Positions 1 through 7,928 of a DNA stretch of 64,000 nt are shown piece by piece; within the stretch, counting starts at the first letter, position 1, and the number at the start of each line of letters is the position of its first letter. Below the pieces are notes generated by a model, which was given only the letters and a program-made list of their open reading frames with translations, was not told where the DNA came from and ran no database searches. A program made the position numbers and the translations under genes. The stretch is from Bdellovibrionales bacterium. Its GTDB lineage: Bacteria > Bdellovibrionota > Bdellovibrionia > Bdellovibrionales > JAMPXM01. The stretch lies in the NCBI GenBank assembly GCA_005808505.1, contig SYLX01000229.1:1-64000 (forward strand). The letters are read 5' to 3'.

Positions 1-815
1 ACGCAAAGACCTTCGTGTTTGGCGGGATCAAGTCCGTTGAGGCGCCAGTTTTCTTCCGCGAGATCAATCGCGCCGCGAGCGACGTCGAGGCTTGCAACAC
101 GCTTTGCTCCTCCGAGGCCTGCGTACATCGAGAATCCACCCGTATAGCTGAAGAGGTTGAGCACGGATTTTCCGCTGCTGATTTGCCCTACGAACTGGCG
201 ATTGTCGCGTTGATCGAGGAAGAAGCCTGTCTTCTGCCCTTTTTCGAGATTCACCTTAAAGCGCACGCCGTTTTCCAAGACGATGACGTCGGACTCTGTC
301 GGCTCTCCACCGAGAACGTGCATCGTGCGTTCGGCACTGCTTCGGCGCATTTTTTCGACGACGGTTTTGGCCGGTGTATTTTCGAGAAGCCATTTCGTGA
401 TGACTTCGCGATCCCAAAACTCTGAGGGACCTTGCCCATCGAACTGAACGACGGCAACTGTGCCGTACATGTCGCAAACGAGGCCGGGCAAAAGATCGCC
501 TTCGCCGTTGAAAAGTCGGTAGCAAGTCGTCTTCTCTGAGCGAACCGCCGAACGGAGCTCGTAGGCTTTAGCGAATTTGCGCGCGTAGTGCTGCGGATTC
601 GGCGGCGCGTTTTCAAACGAGAGAATGCGCAGGGAAAGCGGGCCGTGTGGGTCGTAGATGGCCCACGCGATCTCGCCTTTTGCGTCGCTGACCTGGCAGA
701 GCTGCGCGCGTTCTAACTTTGGAGCTTGGGCCAAAGCTTCTTTGTAGACCCACGGGTGTCCGCGCATGAGTGTCCGACGGAGGTTTCGAGCTAACTTGAT
801 CTTGAGCTTCGCCAT
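1..815 (-). CDS. rlmI: Class I SAM-dependent rRNA methyltransferase, RlmI-like (3' part cut by window edge)
   Basis: The reading frame opens at an ATG (complement of 813-815) with AAGGA seven bases upstream and runs off the left edge without a stop, giving 271 codons. The N-terminus (MAKLKIKLARNL..., then RGHPWVYKEA) looks like the PUA domain of the RlmI/RlmK family. It continues through GEGDLLPGLVCDMYG, the substrate-domain segment, and reaches the SAM-binding region with FFLDQRDNR followed by SVLNLFSYTGGFSMYA and an ASLDVARGAI acidic loop. These are diagnostic of 23S rRNA m5C1962 methyltransferase and close relatives. The catalytic Cys regions lie beyond the window, so RlmI cannot be separated from a paralogue here. 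Acts on 23S rRNA in the cytoplasm. Confidence 0.85.
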   Translation of the reverse strand, partial: MAKLKIKLARNLRRTLMRGHPWVYKEALAQAPKLERAQLCQVSDAKGEIAWAIYDPHGPLSLRILSFENAPPNPQHYARKFAKAYELRSAVRSEKTTCYRLFNGEGDLLPGLVCDMYGTVAVVQFDGQGPSEFWDREVITKWLLENTPAKTVVEKMRRSSAERTMHVLGGEPTESDVIVLENGVRFKVNLEKGQKTGFFLDQRDNRQFVGQISSGKSVLNLFSYTGGFSMYAGLGGAKRVASLDVARGAIDLAEENWRLNGLDPAKHEGLC

Positions 816-1037
816 GGCGGGTCCTTGTTTGAAGGACGCGACTATAAAGGGGATTGGGGGGAATGGCAGCGGAAAAGCTGGGGGCGTGGTGTACTTTCAC
901 GAAGTGGACTACATCATTGCAGATGAAGCTGCAAAAACACCTAGGGTGAGGATTGCAAATCCGCCAGAATCTTAGAGTTTTTTGGGTTCTACCCTAGGAT
1001 CAAGGGCTCACGCATCTGCAATAAAGTGCGCCAGTTC

Positions 1038-1517
1038 TCAGCGTGCGAATTGGAATTTCAATACCACAATCCGCTCCTCATCATCCGTCGCCGCCGCATC
1101 CGGATCGATAAAGATCGACTCCGGTGCCCCCGTAAAACGGTCGAACTTCGCCCGGAGTTCGGACGCCGGTTCCCGGCCCTTCTTGTTTCGCTCAACGATC
1201 TTAAAGAGTCGTTCGATCGTCATGGCTTCGGATTTTGAAGGTGCTGCGTCTGCAGGGATGGCGCTCACGGTCTGCACCCGCCCCTCGCGGTCGACCTTCA
1301 CGCTGACGACGGGAATGACTTCGCAGCGGCACTCCACCTTGTACGTCATCTCGTAACCGTTGTGTTTTGTGCTGGAGGCTTGCCACTTCTTCTGCGCTTC
1401 GGAAGCCGTTAGAGGTGCCGCGGTCGAAGGTGGCTTGCGCGAAGATTGGCAGGCCGAAAGGCTCATGAAAAGAATCGGAGCCAGGGATACAAGAATCGCA
1501 AAACTCACGGTTCTCAT
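1038..1517 (-). CDS. Putative lipoprotein with paired-cysteine core (DUF6174-like)
   Basis: 159 residues. The N-terminus is a lipoprotein signal peptide (MRTVSFAILVSLAPILFM, then LSAC with the lipidated Cys at 23). The mature part has YEMTYKVECRCEVIPVVSVKVDREGRV, where a tyrosine strand is followed by CxC. This resembles the small exported DUF6174 family from memory, and I cannot verify it here. Probably periplasmic and membrane-anchored; function unknown. It stands alone between the outward-reading rlmI-like gene and dadA, all on the minus strand, separated from dadA by 160 bases holding a strong hairpin. Confidence is for the gene and lipoprotein nature, not for the family name. Confidence 0.75.
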   Translation of the reverse strand: MRTVSFAILVSLAPILFMSLSACQSSRKPPSTAAPLTASEAQKKWQASSTKHNGYEMTYKVECRCEVIPVVSVKVDREGRVQTVSAIPADAAPSKSEAMTIERLFKIVERNKKGREPASELRAKFDRFTGAPESIFIDPDAAATDDEERIVVLKFQFAR

Positions 1518-1621
1518 CGTTCTGCCTCTCCGCTTTGAAAGCTTCGTCAGCAGATTCTATTTTCCCCCGTGCCAATGCACCGGGCCCCGTGAACTTTTCA
1601 AATGAACCGTGTTGAGACGCC

Positions 1622-1657
1622 AAGGATTAGTCACCTCTAGCGAAGTGACTAATCCTT
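1622..1657. repeat. Perfect 13-bp inverted repeat, 10-nt loop
   Basis: Arms AAGGATTAGTCAC (1622-1634) and GTGACTAATCCTT (1645-1657) are exact reverse complements around the loop CTCTAGCGAA. It lies 20 bases beyond the dadA stop, so it may act as transcript end or mRNA-stabilising structure for dadA, but no U-run follows on the minus strand. The sequence is unlike the GGTACC hairpin at 2994-3059. Confidence 0.8.
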
Positions 1658-1677
1658 CGACTTTGTCGGGCAAACGC

Positions 1678-2931
1678 TTATTCGAAGCGCTCAGGACGGA
1701 ACGGCCGCGCATCCGTAATTGGGCTGCGACCCGCGATGAGGTCGGCCGCAAGGCGCGCGGATCCCGGCGCCGATTGAAGGCCCAGCATCTGGTGCCCCAG
1801 GCTGTAGAAGAGATTCGGCCACTTCTTCGAGAAGCCCACCATCGGAACGCCGTCTGGCGTACAGGGGCGAAGACCGCGCCAAACTTCGCGGATCTCGGGT
1901 TCCGCTTGCATGTGCATGTACTCTTTGGATCCGTTGAGGATCGCGCGCACGCGGCGAGGCGTGATGCCCTCATCGCGATCGACGATCTCCATCGTGCCCG
2001 CAAGACGCACGGAATCCGCGCGAGGAGTGACGGCAATCTTACGCTCGACGATCATGATCGGATGCTGCGGCTTTTGTTCGAACGAGTTCGTGATGAGGCT
2101 ATAGCCTTTTCCGCCGAGGAGCGGAACGTTGACCTCAAGGCGACGAGCCATGTTCCGTGACCAGCTTCCCATCGCCATGACGACGAGATCAGGCTTGAAG
2201 CGACCACGTGTCGTGACGACCGTGTCGATCTTTCCGTTTTGGAATTCGAAGTCGAAGACTTCGGTGCGGCTCTGAACTTTTCCACCGGCTGCTTCGAATT
2301 CCTTTACGAGTGCTTTCACGGTTTCGAGTGGCTCGGCGTGCGCTTCCGTTGGGAAGTAAACACCACCCTTGATCAAAGACTTAAGCGCAGGTTCTTTTGC
2401 GCGAACTTGCTCGCCGTTCATGACTTCGCCGGGGATCCCGCGATCGTTCATGAGTTTCATCTCGAGTTCCGCCGCGCGAATACCTGTTTCAGTCGCGCTC
2501 ACAAGGAGCAATCCTTTTTGGTCAAAGCCAAAGGTTTGCGGGGCGCGGTCGGCGAGTTCTTTATAGAACTTCAAGCTGTACTTGGAAATATCGGTGAGGA
2601 CGGCGACCGACTCCGTGAGACGGCGCTGGTTCATTGCGAAAAGGAAGGACATCATCCAACGCGCAAGCAACCAGCTTGGCTGTGGCTTGATGTAAAGGGG
2701 GCTATCGGGATTCAGGAGCCAACCGATAGATTTCCAGAACATACCCGGCTGAGGGAGCGGCATCGCAAAGCAAGGAGTGATCCAACCTGCGTTGCCATAG
2801 GAGCAGCCCATGCCCGGCTCGCCGCGATCGATGAGGGTTACTTGGCGCCCCGAACGCTGCAGCTCGTGCGCAAGAGAAATCCCGATGATGCCGGCACCGA
2901 TGACGAGAACGTCGACTTTCGTGTCTTTCAT
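1678..2931 (-). CDS. dadA: D-amino acid dehydrogenase (FAD-dependent)
   Basis: About 417 residues, the usual DadA length. The N-terminus carries the FAD-binding Rossmann motif VIGAGIIGISLAHEL with the acidic end TLIDRG. Next comes CSYGNAGWITPCFAMPLPQPG, the DadA-type active-site region. The C-terminus has GLRPCTPDGVPMVG and LFYSLGHQMLG, typical of the DAO fold. The enzyme oxidatively deaminates D-amino acids (classically D-alanine) and passes electrons to the respiratory chain at the inner membrane. I prefer the ATG at 2931 (AAGG five bases upstream) over the GTG two codons earlier. No alanine racemase (dadX) is adjacent. The protein is monocistronic in this window. Confidence 0.9.
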   Translation of the reverse strand: MKDTKVDVLVIGAGIIGISLAHELQRSGRQVTLIDRGEPGMGCSYGNAGWITPCFAMPLPQPGMFWKSIGWLLNPDSPLYIKPQPSWLLARWMMSFLFAMNQRRLTESVAVLTDISKYSLKFYKELADRAPQTFGFDQKGLLLVSATETGIRAAELEMKLMNDRGIPGEVMNGEQVRAKEPALKSLIKGGVYFPTEAHAEPLETVKALVKEFEAAGGKVQSRTEVFDFEFQNGKIDTVVTTRGRFKPDLVVMAMGSWSRNMARRLEVNVPLLGGKGYSLITNSFEQKPQHPIMIVERKIAVTPRADSVRLAGTMEIVDRDEGITPRRVRAILNGSKEYMHMQAEPEIREVWRGLRPCTPDGVPMVGFSKKWPNLFYSLGHQMLGLQSAPGSARLAADLIAGRSPITDARPFRPERFE

Positions 2932-2993
2932 ATTCACCTTTTTGAGATGCCCCTAATATTGATGAACTAGGACACGAAACTCAAGTCGAGTTA

Positions 2994-3059
2994 GGTACCA
3001 CTTTCCCTTTGCAGAAGCGGTGCGTGCACGCGCCGCTTCTGCAAAGGGAAAGTGGTACC
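2994..3059. repeat. 66-bp near-perfect hairpin with GGTACC ends
   Basis: Positions 2994-3020 and 3033-3059 are exact reverse complements over 27 bp, each arm beginning or ending in GGTACC and containing CTTTGCAGAAGCGG or its complement. The 12-base centre holds its own palindrome GCGTGCACGC (3022-3031), so the whole unit can fold into a single stem of more than 30 bp. Single arms of the same sequence with small changes (AAACTGGTACC for AAAGTGGTACC) recur at 38724-38749 and 38858-38884. It lies between the divergent dadA (minus) and the coiled-coil gene (plus), so it is not a terminator for either. It looks like a mobile palindromic (REP/MITE-like) element. Confidence 0.85.
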
Positions 3060-3203
3060 CCAAAAACGTCACCGCCCCGAAGTTCTTTCAGGGCTCCGGG
3101 AGCCGTAAAACGCCTTATGGGAGCTAAAGGGAGGAATAGGCCTTGCTGTTATCCGCTGGCAAAGGGGCTAGCCCCGTTTCCACGCGTTTAATGAGGTATG
3201 ACG

Positions 3204-4001
3204 ATGAAAACGCTACTTTGGCTTCTCACCGCAGGCACCGTCCTCGTTTCCTTTGGCTCGATTTCGCGCGCCGAAGAGAGCGTCGATGACCTGATCATGG
3301 AAATGGGTCTAGCCGGCAAGCCACCAAAGAAGGCTCCTGCGCCCGTGCAACAGGCTGTCGATCCGATCGATGAGGATCTCTCGCGCCTCGATATCCCCGA
3401 GACGCCCAAATCGTCCAAAAAAGCGAAAACTCAGACGGTCGAAACGATGAAAGACGACAACGGCATGATGGCCGTTGAAGCGGAAGCCACCGAAGCCGAT
3501 ACCGATGCTTTCGAAAACTCGGCGCTCGAGTCGAACTTCGAATCAGACAAACTTAAGAGCGAAATTGCAGCGCTCGATCGCCAAATCCGCAATTTGAAAA
3601 GCGGTGCTGATCGCGCAAAGAAGCGCTCTGAGCTTGCGTACAAGCGTCTGCAGATGCTCGAAAAGCTCCAACGTGAACGCCAAACTCACATGGTGAAAGT
3701 TGAGCGCGCAAACAAACAAGCGAACTCGCATCTTGAGCGACTCAAACAGCGGACGTCGAGCCTTGAAGAACGCATGAGCGCAACCAAGCAACGCACGCAA
3801 GTGGCGAAGTCAGCGCTCGACCAATCGAACAAAGAGCGCATGGAACTTGAGCGCCGCATGAAGCGCGCTAACGCGCAAATCGCCCAAGAACAGCAGCGCC
3901 AAAAAGCGCTTCGCGAAAAGCGCGCGCGGGTTGAGCAGCAAAACCGCCGTATGAAGTCGGATGTTTCACGACTCGAGAAAAAAGCGGCACGACGCTCTTA
4001 A
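3204..4001 (+). CDS. Exported coiled-coil protein, function unknown
   Basis: 265 residues from the ATG at 3204, chosen because GAGG sits seven bases before it; the ATG at 3198 would leave only one base of spacing. A signal peptide (MKTLLWLLTAGTVLVSFGSISRA) is followed by a Pro/Lys-rich, acidic linker to about residue 110. From there to the end is a long, highly charged alpha-helical coiled coil (LKSEIAALDRQIRNLKSG... to SRLEKKAARRS) rich in Arg, Lys, Glu and Gln. The likely location is periplasm or outer-membrane inner face. The leader has a GGGGC-TA-GCCCC palindrome at 3164-3175. It is not recognised as a named family; the coiled-coil composition would allow a scaffold or cell-wall role but nothing shows this. 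Confidence 0.75.
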   Translation: MKTLLWLLTAGTVLVSFGSISRAEESVDDLIMEMGLAGKPPKKAPAPVQQAVDPIDEDLSRLDIPETPKSSKKAKTQTVETMKDDNGMMAVEAEATEADTDAFENSALESNFESDKLKSEIAALDRQIRNLKSGADRAKKRSELAYKRLQMLEKLQRERQTHMVKVERANKQANSHLERLKQRTSSLEERMSATKQRTQVAKSALDQSNKERMELERRMKRANAQIAQEQQRQKALREKRARVEQQNRRMKSDVSRLEKKAARRS

Positions 4002-4026
4002 CTTTGGCCTCAAGGCCTCACTGACC

Positions 4027-4410
4027 TCAGTGCTTTTGATCCAGCGGCTCCGCACGTACGTAGAGCCGCTCAGGCGCAACCCGGTAATACTTGAAAAGCG
4101 CCGGGCAAAGCCACCCTCGCCGACCGTCACTCGTGCGGTACCAAGTCCCTGAATACTCCGTCGACTCTCTCAAATATTCCGCCTGAAAACCCGGAAACGG
4201 ATTTGCCGAAAACAGAAGGCGAAAACCTTGTTGCGCGTTCGGAATAGCGCTCACGAGTGCCGTTAAAATCTCCGGCACACCCGAAACGAACGGCTCACGC
4301 ACCAAACCTACGCTCGGATCATCAAAGACCCACGTCCCGTGATTCCAGTAGGGAGCTATCACGAGAATCGCGTTAGAATTCTCCAGCTGACCACTTTCAA
4401 CTCGTTCCAT
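4027..4410 (-). CDS. Small conserved hypothetical protein (DUF6717-like)
   Basis: 127 residues from the ATG at 4410, which has GGAGG eight bases upstream; an earlier ATG at 4434 would swallow that ribosome-binding site. The core reads YWNHGTWVFDDPSVGLVREP and FVSGVPEILTALVSAIPNA, a pattern I associate with the DUF6717 family of small soluble proteins. It ends with an aromatic-rich GTWYRTSDGRRGWLCPALFKYY. There is no signal peptide or transmembrane segment, so it is probably cytoplasmic. Function unknown. The gene is convergent with the preceding coiled-coil gene, 25 bases away, and follows the amidotransferase gene on the same strand after about 107 bases. Confidence 0.7.
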   Translation of the reverse strand: MERVESGQLENSNAILVIAPYWNHGTWVFDDPSVGLVREPFVSGVPEILTALVSAIPNAQQGFRLLFSANPFPGFQAEYLRESTEYSGTWYRTSDGRRGWLCPALFKYYRVAPERLYVRAEPLDQKH

Positions 4411-4517
4411 GCAGGGCTCCTCCCTGCTGGTCAAAATAGGCGAGCTTCAGACGCTCCGCTTAGATCTCTGTTTGAGCTTTTCTGAATCCTAATCGAGGTC
4501 GTTCGACACGAGTGAAG

Positions 4518-5330
4518 TTAAGTCTTGCAGGCTTCTTCTTTCTCGACACCCGCAATCGTCTTTGCGGATTTGGTAGGTATGCCATCCCGAAAGAACCACA
4601 ACGTTCCTGGTTCAAGCGTTGTCCACGTCTCGTTGTCCGTCAAAGGTTGCGTCGCGATGACCGCCACGCGATCGATCTCTGTTGTGACCGAGCTAAAATC
4701 GACGGTCATTTCGCGATCCTTCAAACGCGCCGTCGAAAACGGAGCTTGGCGCACGATGTAGCTAAGCTTCGTTGAGCAATGCGCGAAGAGAAACTCGCCA
4801 TTGGAGAAAAGAAAGTTGAAGACTCCACGTGCACCGATGGATTTCGTCAGCTCCGTCATGAATTGAAAGAGAGTTTCGGAGCCGGGATAATCCGGAAACG
4901 TCTTGCGGAGTTCTTGCATGATGTAAGCAAACGCAAGCTCGCTATCCGTTGTGCCGACAGGGCGGTACGAACCATCGAGCTCCGGCTTGAAGTCTTTCAG
5001 ATCCCCGTTGTGCGCGAAGATCCAGTAGCGTCCCCAGAGCTCGCGCACGAAAGGATGCGTATTCTCGAGGTTGATCTCCCCTTGCGTCGCTTTACGAATG
5101 TGGGAAACCACGTTCTTCGATTTGATGGGATAACTGCGAATCAGCTCAGCTACTGGTGACTGGGCCGAGGGCTGCGGATCCAGGAACAACCTGACGCCGC
5201 GACCTTCAAAAAACGCGATGCCGAACCCGTCTTTGTGAACGTCGGTCTGACCACCGCGAGCTTGGAATCCCGAAAACGAGAAGATGATGTCGGTCGGAAC
5301 GTTGCAGTTCATCCCCAAAAGCTGACACAT
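4518..5330 (-). CDS. Class II glutamine amidotransferase (YafJ-like)
   Basis: 270 residues. The start is set at the ATG giving MCQLLGMNCN, because class II (Ntn) amidotransferases use an N-terminal Cys exposed after Met removal; the upstream ATG at 5342 would add four residues and directly abuts GGAGG. Visible motifs are DGFGIAFFEGRGVRLF, VSHIRKATQG, ENTHPFVRELWGRYWIFAHNGDL and GTTDSELAFAYIM. These match the stand-alone GATase_6/YafJ family, which has the glutaminase fold of GlmS and PurF but no known synthetase domain. The expected reaction is glutamine hydrolysis or amide/N-terminal hydrolysis of an unknown substrate in the cytoplasm. It is divergently oriented from the secreted protein gene at 5464. 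Confidence 0.85.
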   Translation of the reverse strand: MCQLLGMNCNVPTDIIFSFSGFQARGGQTDVHKDGFGIAFFEGRGVRLFLDPQPSAQSPVAELIRSYPIKSKNVVSHIRKATQGEINLENTHPFVRELWGRYWIFAHNGDLKDFKPELDGSYRPVGTTDSELAFAYIMQELRKTFPDYPGSETLFQFMTELTKSIGARGVFNFLFSNGEFLFAHCSTKLSYIVRQAPFSTARLKDREMTVDFSSVTTEIDRVAVIATQPLTDNETWTTLEPGTLWFFRDGIPTKSAKTIAGVEKEEACKT

Positions 5331-5463
5331 AGTTCCGGACATCCTCCCAAATGAACGTCACCCAAATGAAAATCAAAAGATACCTGAGGCCCTCAGAACC
5401 GCCAAGATCGAGTTGAGCGAAAAGGCGTTGGCTCAGACCCAGGGGCGTCGTTATGGACCGCCT

Positions 5464-6093
5464 ATGAAAAACCCAATTCTTAACCTCACGCTCTCGATCT
5501 TTGTCTTTGCTTCCACCCTGACAAGCGCTGCTGCATTGGTTTTCGCGGAGGAGCGCGTTCCCGTCATTAACCTGGAACAGCTTCACGAGGGTGCAAGCTG
5601 GACGTGGGATTATCTTACCGACGGAACAGAGATTTACTCCAGCGAGCGTTACACAATTATCGAAGTTAATGGCGCAACCGTCACGATCGAAATGGCGACT
5701 CAGCTTCCGGGCGAACCAGGTTACACGGCTCACACGCGTCTCCTCGTTCCTGTCGATCGCTGCTTAAAAGCGTACGCAAACAAAGTCGATCCCGAGCCCT
5801 GGTCGTTTCGCATGTTCATTCGGAACAAAGACAAGTGGGACGAAACTCCCGCCGTGAGCACGCTCGCATTTGAGGAGAAGTTCAACTGCAACGGCCACAT
5901 CTACACGAAGTCCAACGAGTTTGAGACTGTCTTCCACGATAGTGACTTTGGTCCCGTCTTTGAACACAAGAAGTGGCGAAAACTCCCGGGAAGCTGGTAC
6001 CGCATGAACGGCGATCACGCCGCGATCGCGGTTGAAAAACGCTTTGAGAAACCGCAAGGGCACTTCTACTTGATGAAACTCAAGACCCCATAA
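5464..6093 (+). CDS. Exported hypothetical protein
   Basis: 209 residues from the ATG at 5464. A signal peptide (MKNPILNLTLSIFVFASTL, then TSAAALVFA) is followed by an all-beta-looking mature domain with GASWTWDYLTDG, YTIIEVNGATVTIEM and paired cysteines around residues 100 and 140 (VDRCLKAYA, EKFNCNGHIY). It ends GSWYRMNGDHAAIAVEKRF. I do not recognise a family. Probably periplasmic. An in-frame upstream ATG-like start at 5413 would destroy the signal peptide and is rejected. Its last 14 bases overlap the convergent XRE regulator gene. Confidence 0.7.
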   Translation: MKNPILNLTLSIFVFASTLTSAAALVFAEERVPVINLEQLHEGASWTWDYLTDGTEIYSSERYTIIEVNGATVTIEMATQLPGEPGYTAHTRLLVPVDRCLKAYANKVDPEPWSFRMFIRNKDKWDETPAVSTLAFEEKFNCNGHIYTKSNEFETVFHDSDFGPVFEHKKWRKLPGSWYRMNGDHAAIAVEKRFEKPQGHFYLMKLKTP

Positions 6094-6817
6094 AGCTGGA
6101 GTCGTCGATCCCGGCGACCCAACGCAGATGCACGAGAGCCGGTGAGCCGGTTCTCATGTCCTGAATCCCGCGACGCACGAACTCAACTTCAAGCTCCCTT
6201 TGCGCACGAACGAGATCCTCGTACGTTTTTGGGAACACCTTCATGTAACGAATCAGAAAAAGCTTATGCGCTTCGAGATCGGGTTTTGCGACCGATTGAA
6301 GAAACTGGCCGCCCCATTCTCGGTAGAGTTTTTCGATGAGGGGTCCTGAACCCACCCAACGAATTTGCTGAACGGGCGGAACTTTTACTTTTCCCTCCGG
6401 GAGTAGCGTGATGAGGCCAAGATCGTCGAGCTGGCGCAAGATTTTGAAAGCTTCTTTGTCGTCGAGCTTCGCCATCTTTTGCGCAGACGAAAGTTCCATT
6501 CGCTCGTAAACCAAGCGCCAATATATAGCGAACGCTCTTGGATTCTTTAGCAAAAACTCTTGCGCGTCGATGGAGAACGTGAAGTCGGTCATCTCGCTTT
6601 TCAAGCCTTGAAAAAGCTCCGGCAACGTTGTGCCGGCGAGCCGACAGATTTGGGAGATTCGCTGGAATGAGCCATCTTCGGCGCTGAAGATTTTCTTTAC
6701 TCCAGATTCGGAGAGTCCGAGGGCTTTAGCGATGTCGCGATAGGTGAGCTTTTGGGCTCTGAGAATGTCCTTCAGCGCATCGATAGCAACTCGGTAATCA
6801 TTGCGGTCCGCGGCCAT
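6080..6817 (-). CDS. XRE-family transcriptional regulator with C-terminal sensor-like domain
   Basis: 245 residues. Residues 5-60 form a helix-turn-helix (LRAQKLTYRDIAKALGLSES, then GVKKIFSAEDGSFQRISQIC), of the lambda-repressor (XRE) type. The rest is mostly helical with KNPRAFAIYWRLVYERM, a winged-helix-like stretch (FKILRQLDDLGLITLLPEGKV) and a C-terminal region. This two-part layout recurs in regulators of predatory bacteria; I cannot name the C-terminal domain. It is divergent from the exported hydrolase gene at 6930 and probably controls that gene and itself from the shared 112-base intergenic region, which holds repeated GGTAC boxes and a CCATAG/CTATGG palindrome. Confidence 0.8.
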   Translation of the reverse strand: MAADRNDYRVAIDALKDILRAQKLTYRDIAKALGLSESGVKKIFSAEDGSFQRISQICRLAGTTLPELFQGLKSEMTDFTFSIDAQEFLLKNPRAFAIYWRLVYERMELSSAQKMAKLDDKEAFKILRQLDDLGLITLLPEGKVKVPPVQQIRWVGSGPLIEKLYREWGGQFLQSVAKPDLEAHKLFLIRYMKVFPKTYEDLVRAQRELEVEFVRRGIQDMRTGSPALVHLRWVAGIDDSSFMGS

Positions 6818-6833
6818 GTACTCACCTCCCCTA

Positions 6834-6895
6834 AAGGTACCCTATTAAGGTACTCCATAGCCACCTATGGCGCAATTATCCACGATAAAGTACCT
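6834..6895. promoter_or_regulatory. Divergent regulatory region with repeated GGTAC boxes and a palindrome
   Basis: Between the XRE regulator (start 6817) and the hydrolase (start 6930) lie two direct copies of AAGGTAC (6834-6840 and 6847-6853, 13 bases apart), an inverted GTACCT (6890-6895), and the palindrome CCATAGccacCTATGG (6855-6870). The arrangement fits operator sites for the adjacent regulator. Function is inferred from position and symmetry only. Confidence 0.45.
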
Positions 6896-6929
6896 CCTTA
6901 GGAAACCAAGCTGTCTCAAAGGAATACGC

Positions 6930-7916
6930 ATGAAACGCTCTGGCCATTTGTCATTGAAGTCGTTCGCGTCACGCACTCTCAGTCTGAGCTTGCTTCTCGC
7001 AACGCTTGCTCCACGCGCCTTCGCCGCTCAACCTGACGCGAAAGTTCTGGAGCTGATCGAAGCGACCTACAATCCCGCTATTACAGCTTCGACAAACGCC
7101 GACGGCTTTTCACTCACGGGCTGCGCGATCAACCAACTCGTGATCCGCGGTAAAGATCCGATCACGGGTCAAGATCGCTTGGTGCAAGTGAAACACTATC
7201 TTCCCGCCGACGGCGCAAGCCTGGATCAAGCGCCAAGCGTCTTGGTTCTGCCGCCGACCGGTGGTGAAAATATTCTCGACCGCGGCTACGCAAACGAAAT
7301 TTGCCAACAAGGGCTTCACGCCCTTCTCGTACAAAGCTGGGAGAACGACACGTTCGTAGAACTTGATCCCGCGATGCACGACCGCGGAGCTTTGCGCGCA
7401 CTCAGTGCGATTCGCCACGTAGTGGAGTATCTCGATACGAATCGCGCGCCCAACATCGGGATTCTCGGAACAAGCGTCGGTGCGATTAGCGCCACGTTTG
7501 CGATGGGAGTTGAAAGGCGAATCACGGCAGGCGCGTTGATTGTTGGCGGTGTCGGCATGAGCGACATCATCGCGGTCAGCACGGAGAAAGGCTTAACGGC
7601 CCTGCGCGCACAGAGAATGCAAAGCTTCGGATTCAAATCCGTTGAAGATTATCGTAAAGCGCTTGCGGCGAAGATCACGATTGAGCCGCGCGATTTCATC
7701 GGCTACTCGGGGCCGAAAAAAGTTCTTCAGATTTTAGCTTCGAAGGACACGACGGTTCCCACGTTTGCGCAAGAGGATCTCGCAGCCGCTTTCGAAGAAT
7801 CACAGGCCGAGCACGTAGTGATCACGCACAAAGATGACCACTTCAAAACGATTCTACATTCGTCATTCTTCTTCAAAAGCAGAATCGTGAAGTTTTTGAA
7901 ACGGTCGTTGAACTGA
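6930..7916 (+). CDS. Exported alpha/beta hydrolase
   Basis: 328 residues from the ATG at 6930, chosen because AAGGA lies six bases upstream and the frame then opens with a signal peptide (MKRSGHLSLKSFASRTL, cleaved near AFA-AQPD). The hydrolase fold is shown by SVLVLPPTGGENILDRGYA (oxyanion-hole strand), the nucleophile elbow GILGTSVGAISA (Ser in GTSVG), LQILASKDTTVPTF carrying the acid, and a late HKDDHFKTILHSS for the catalytic His. This resembles dienelactone-hydrolase or peptidase S9-like lipases and esterases; the substrate is unknown. Probably periplasmic or secreted. Divergently transcribed from the XRE regulator, which is its likely controller. It ends 12 bases from the convergent mreB. 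Confidence 0.8.
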   Translation: MKRSGHLSLKSFASRTLSLSLLLATLAPRAFAAQPDAKVLELIEATYNPAITASTNADGFSLTGCAINQLVIRGKDPITGQDRLVQVKHYLPADGASLDQAPSVLVLPPTGGENILDRGYANEICQQGLHALLVQSWENDTFVELDPAMHDRGALRALSAIRHVVEYLDTNRAPNIGILGTSVGAISATFAMGVERRITAGALIVGGVGMSDIIAVSTEKGLTALRAQRMQSFGFKSVEDYRKALAAKITIEPRDFIGYSGPKKVLQILASKDTTVPTFAQEDLAAAFEESQAEHVVITHKDDHFKTILHSSFFFKSRIVKFLKRSLN

Positions 7917-7928
7917 TTTGCTCGGAAT

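Noticed and set aside
941-1000. CCTAGGGT/ACCCTAGG pair between rlmI and the lipoprotein
   Set aside because: Eight-base arms separated by about 40 bases with no other feature; too weak for a terminator or element.
2239-2970. 243-codon open frame on the plus strand
   Set aside because: Antisense to dadA, whose motifs are unambiguous; no ribosome-binding site and no protein-like features.
3060-3203. Possible riboswitch before the coiled-coil gene
   Set aside because: A GGGG/CCCC palindrome (3164-3175) and other short stems exist, but no c-di-GMP, TPP, cobalamin or SAM riboswitch core motif is visible.
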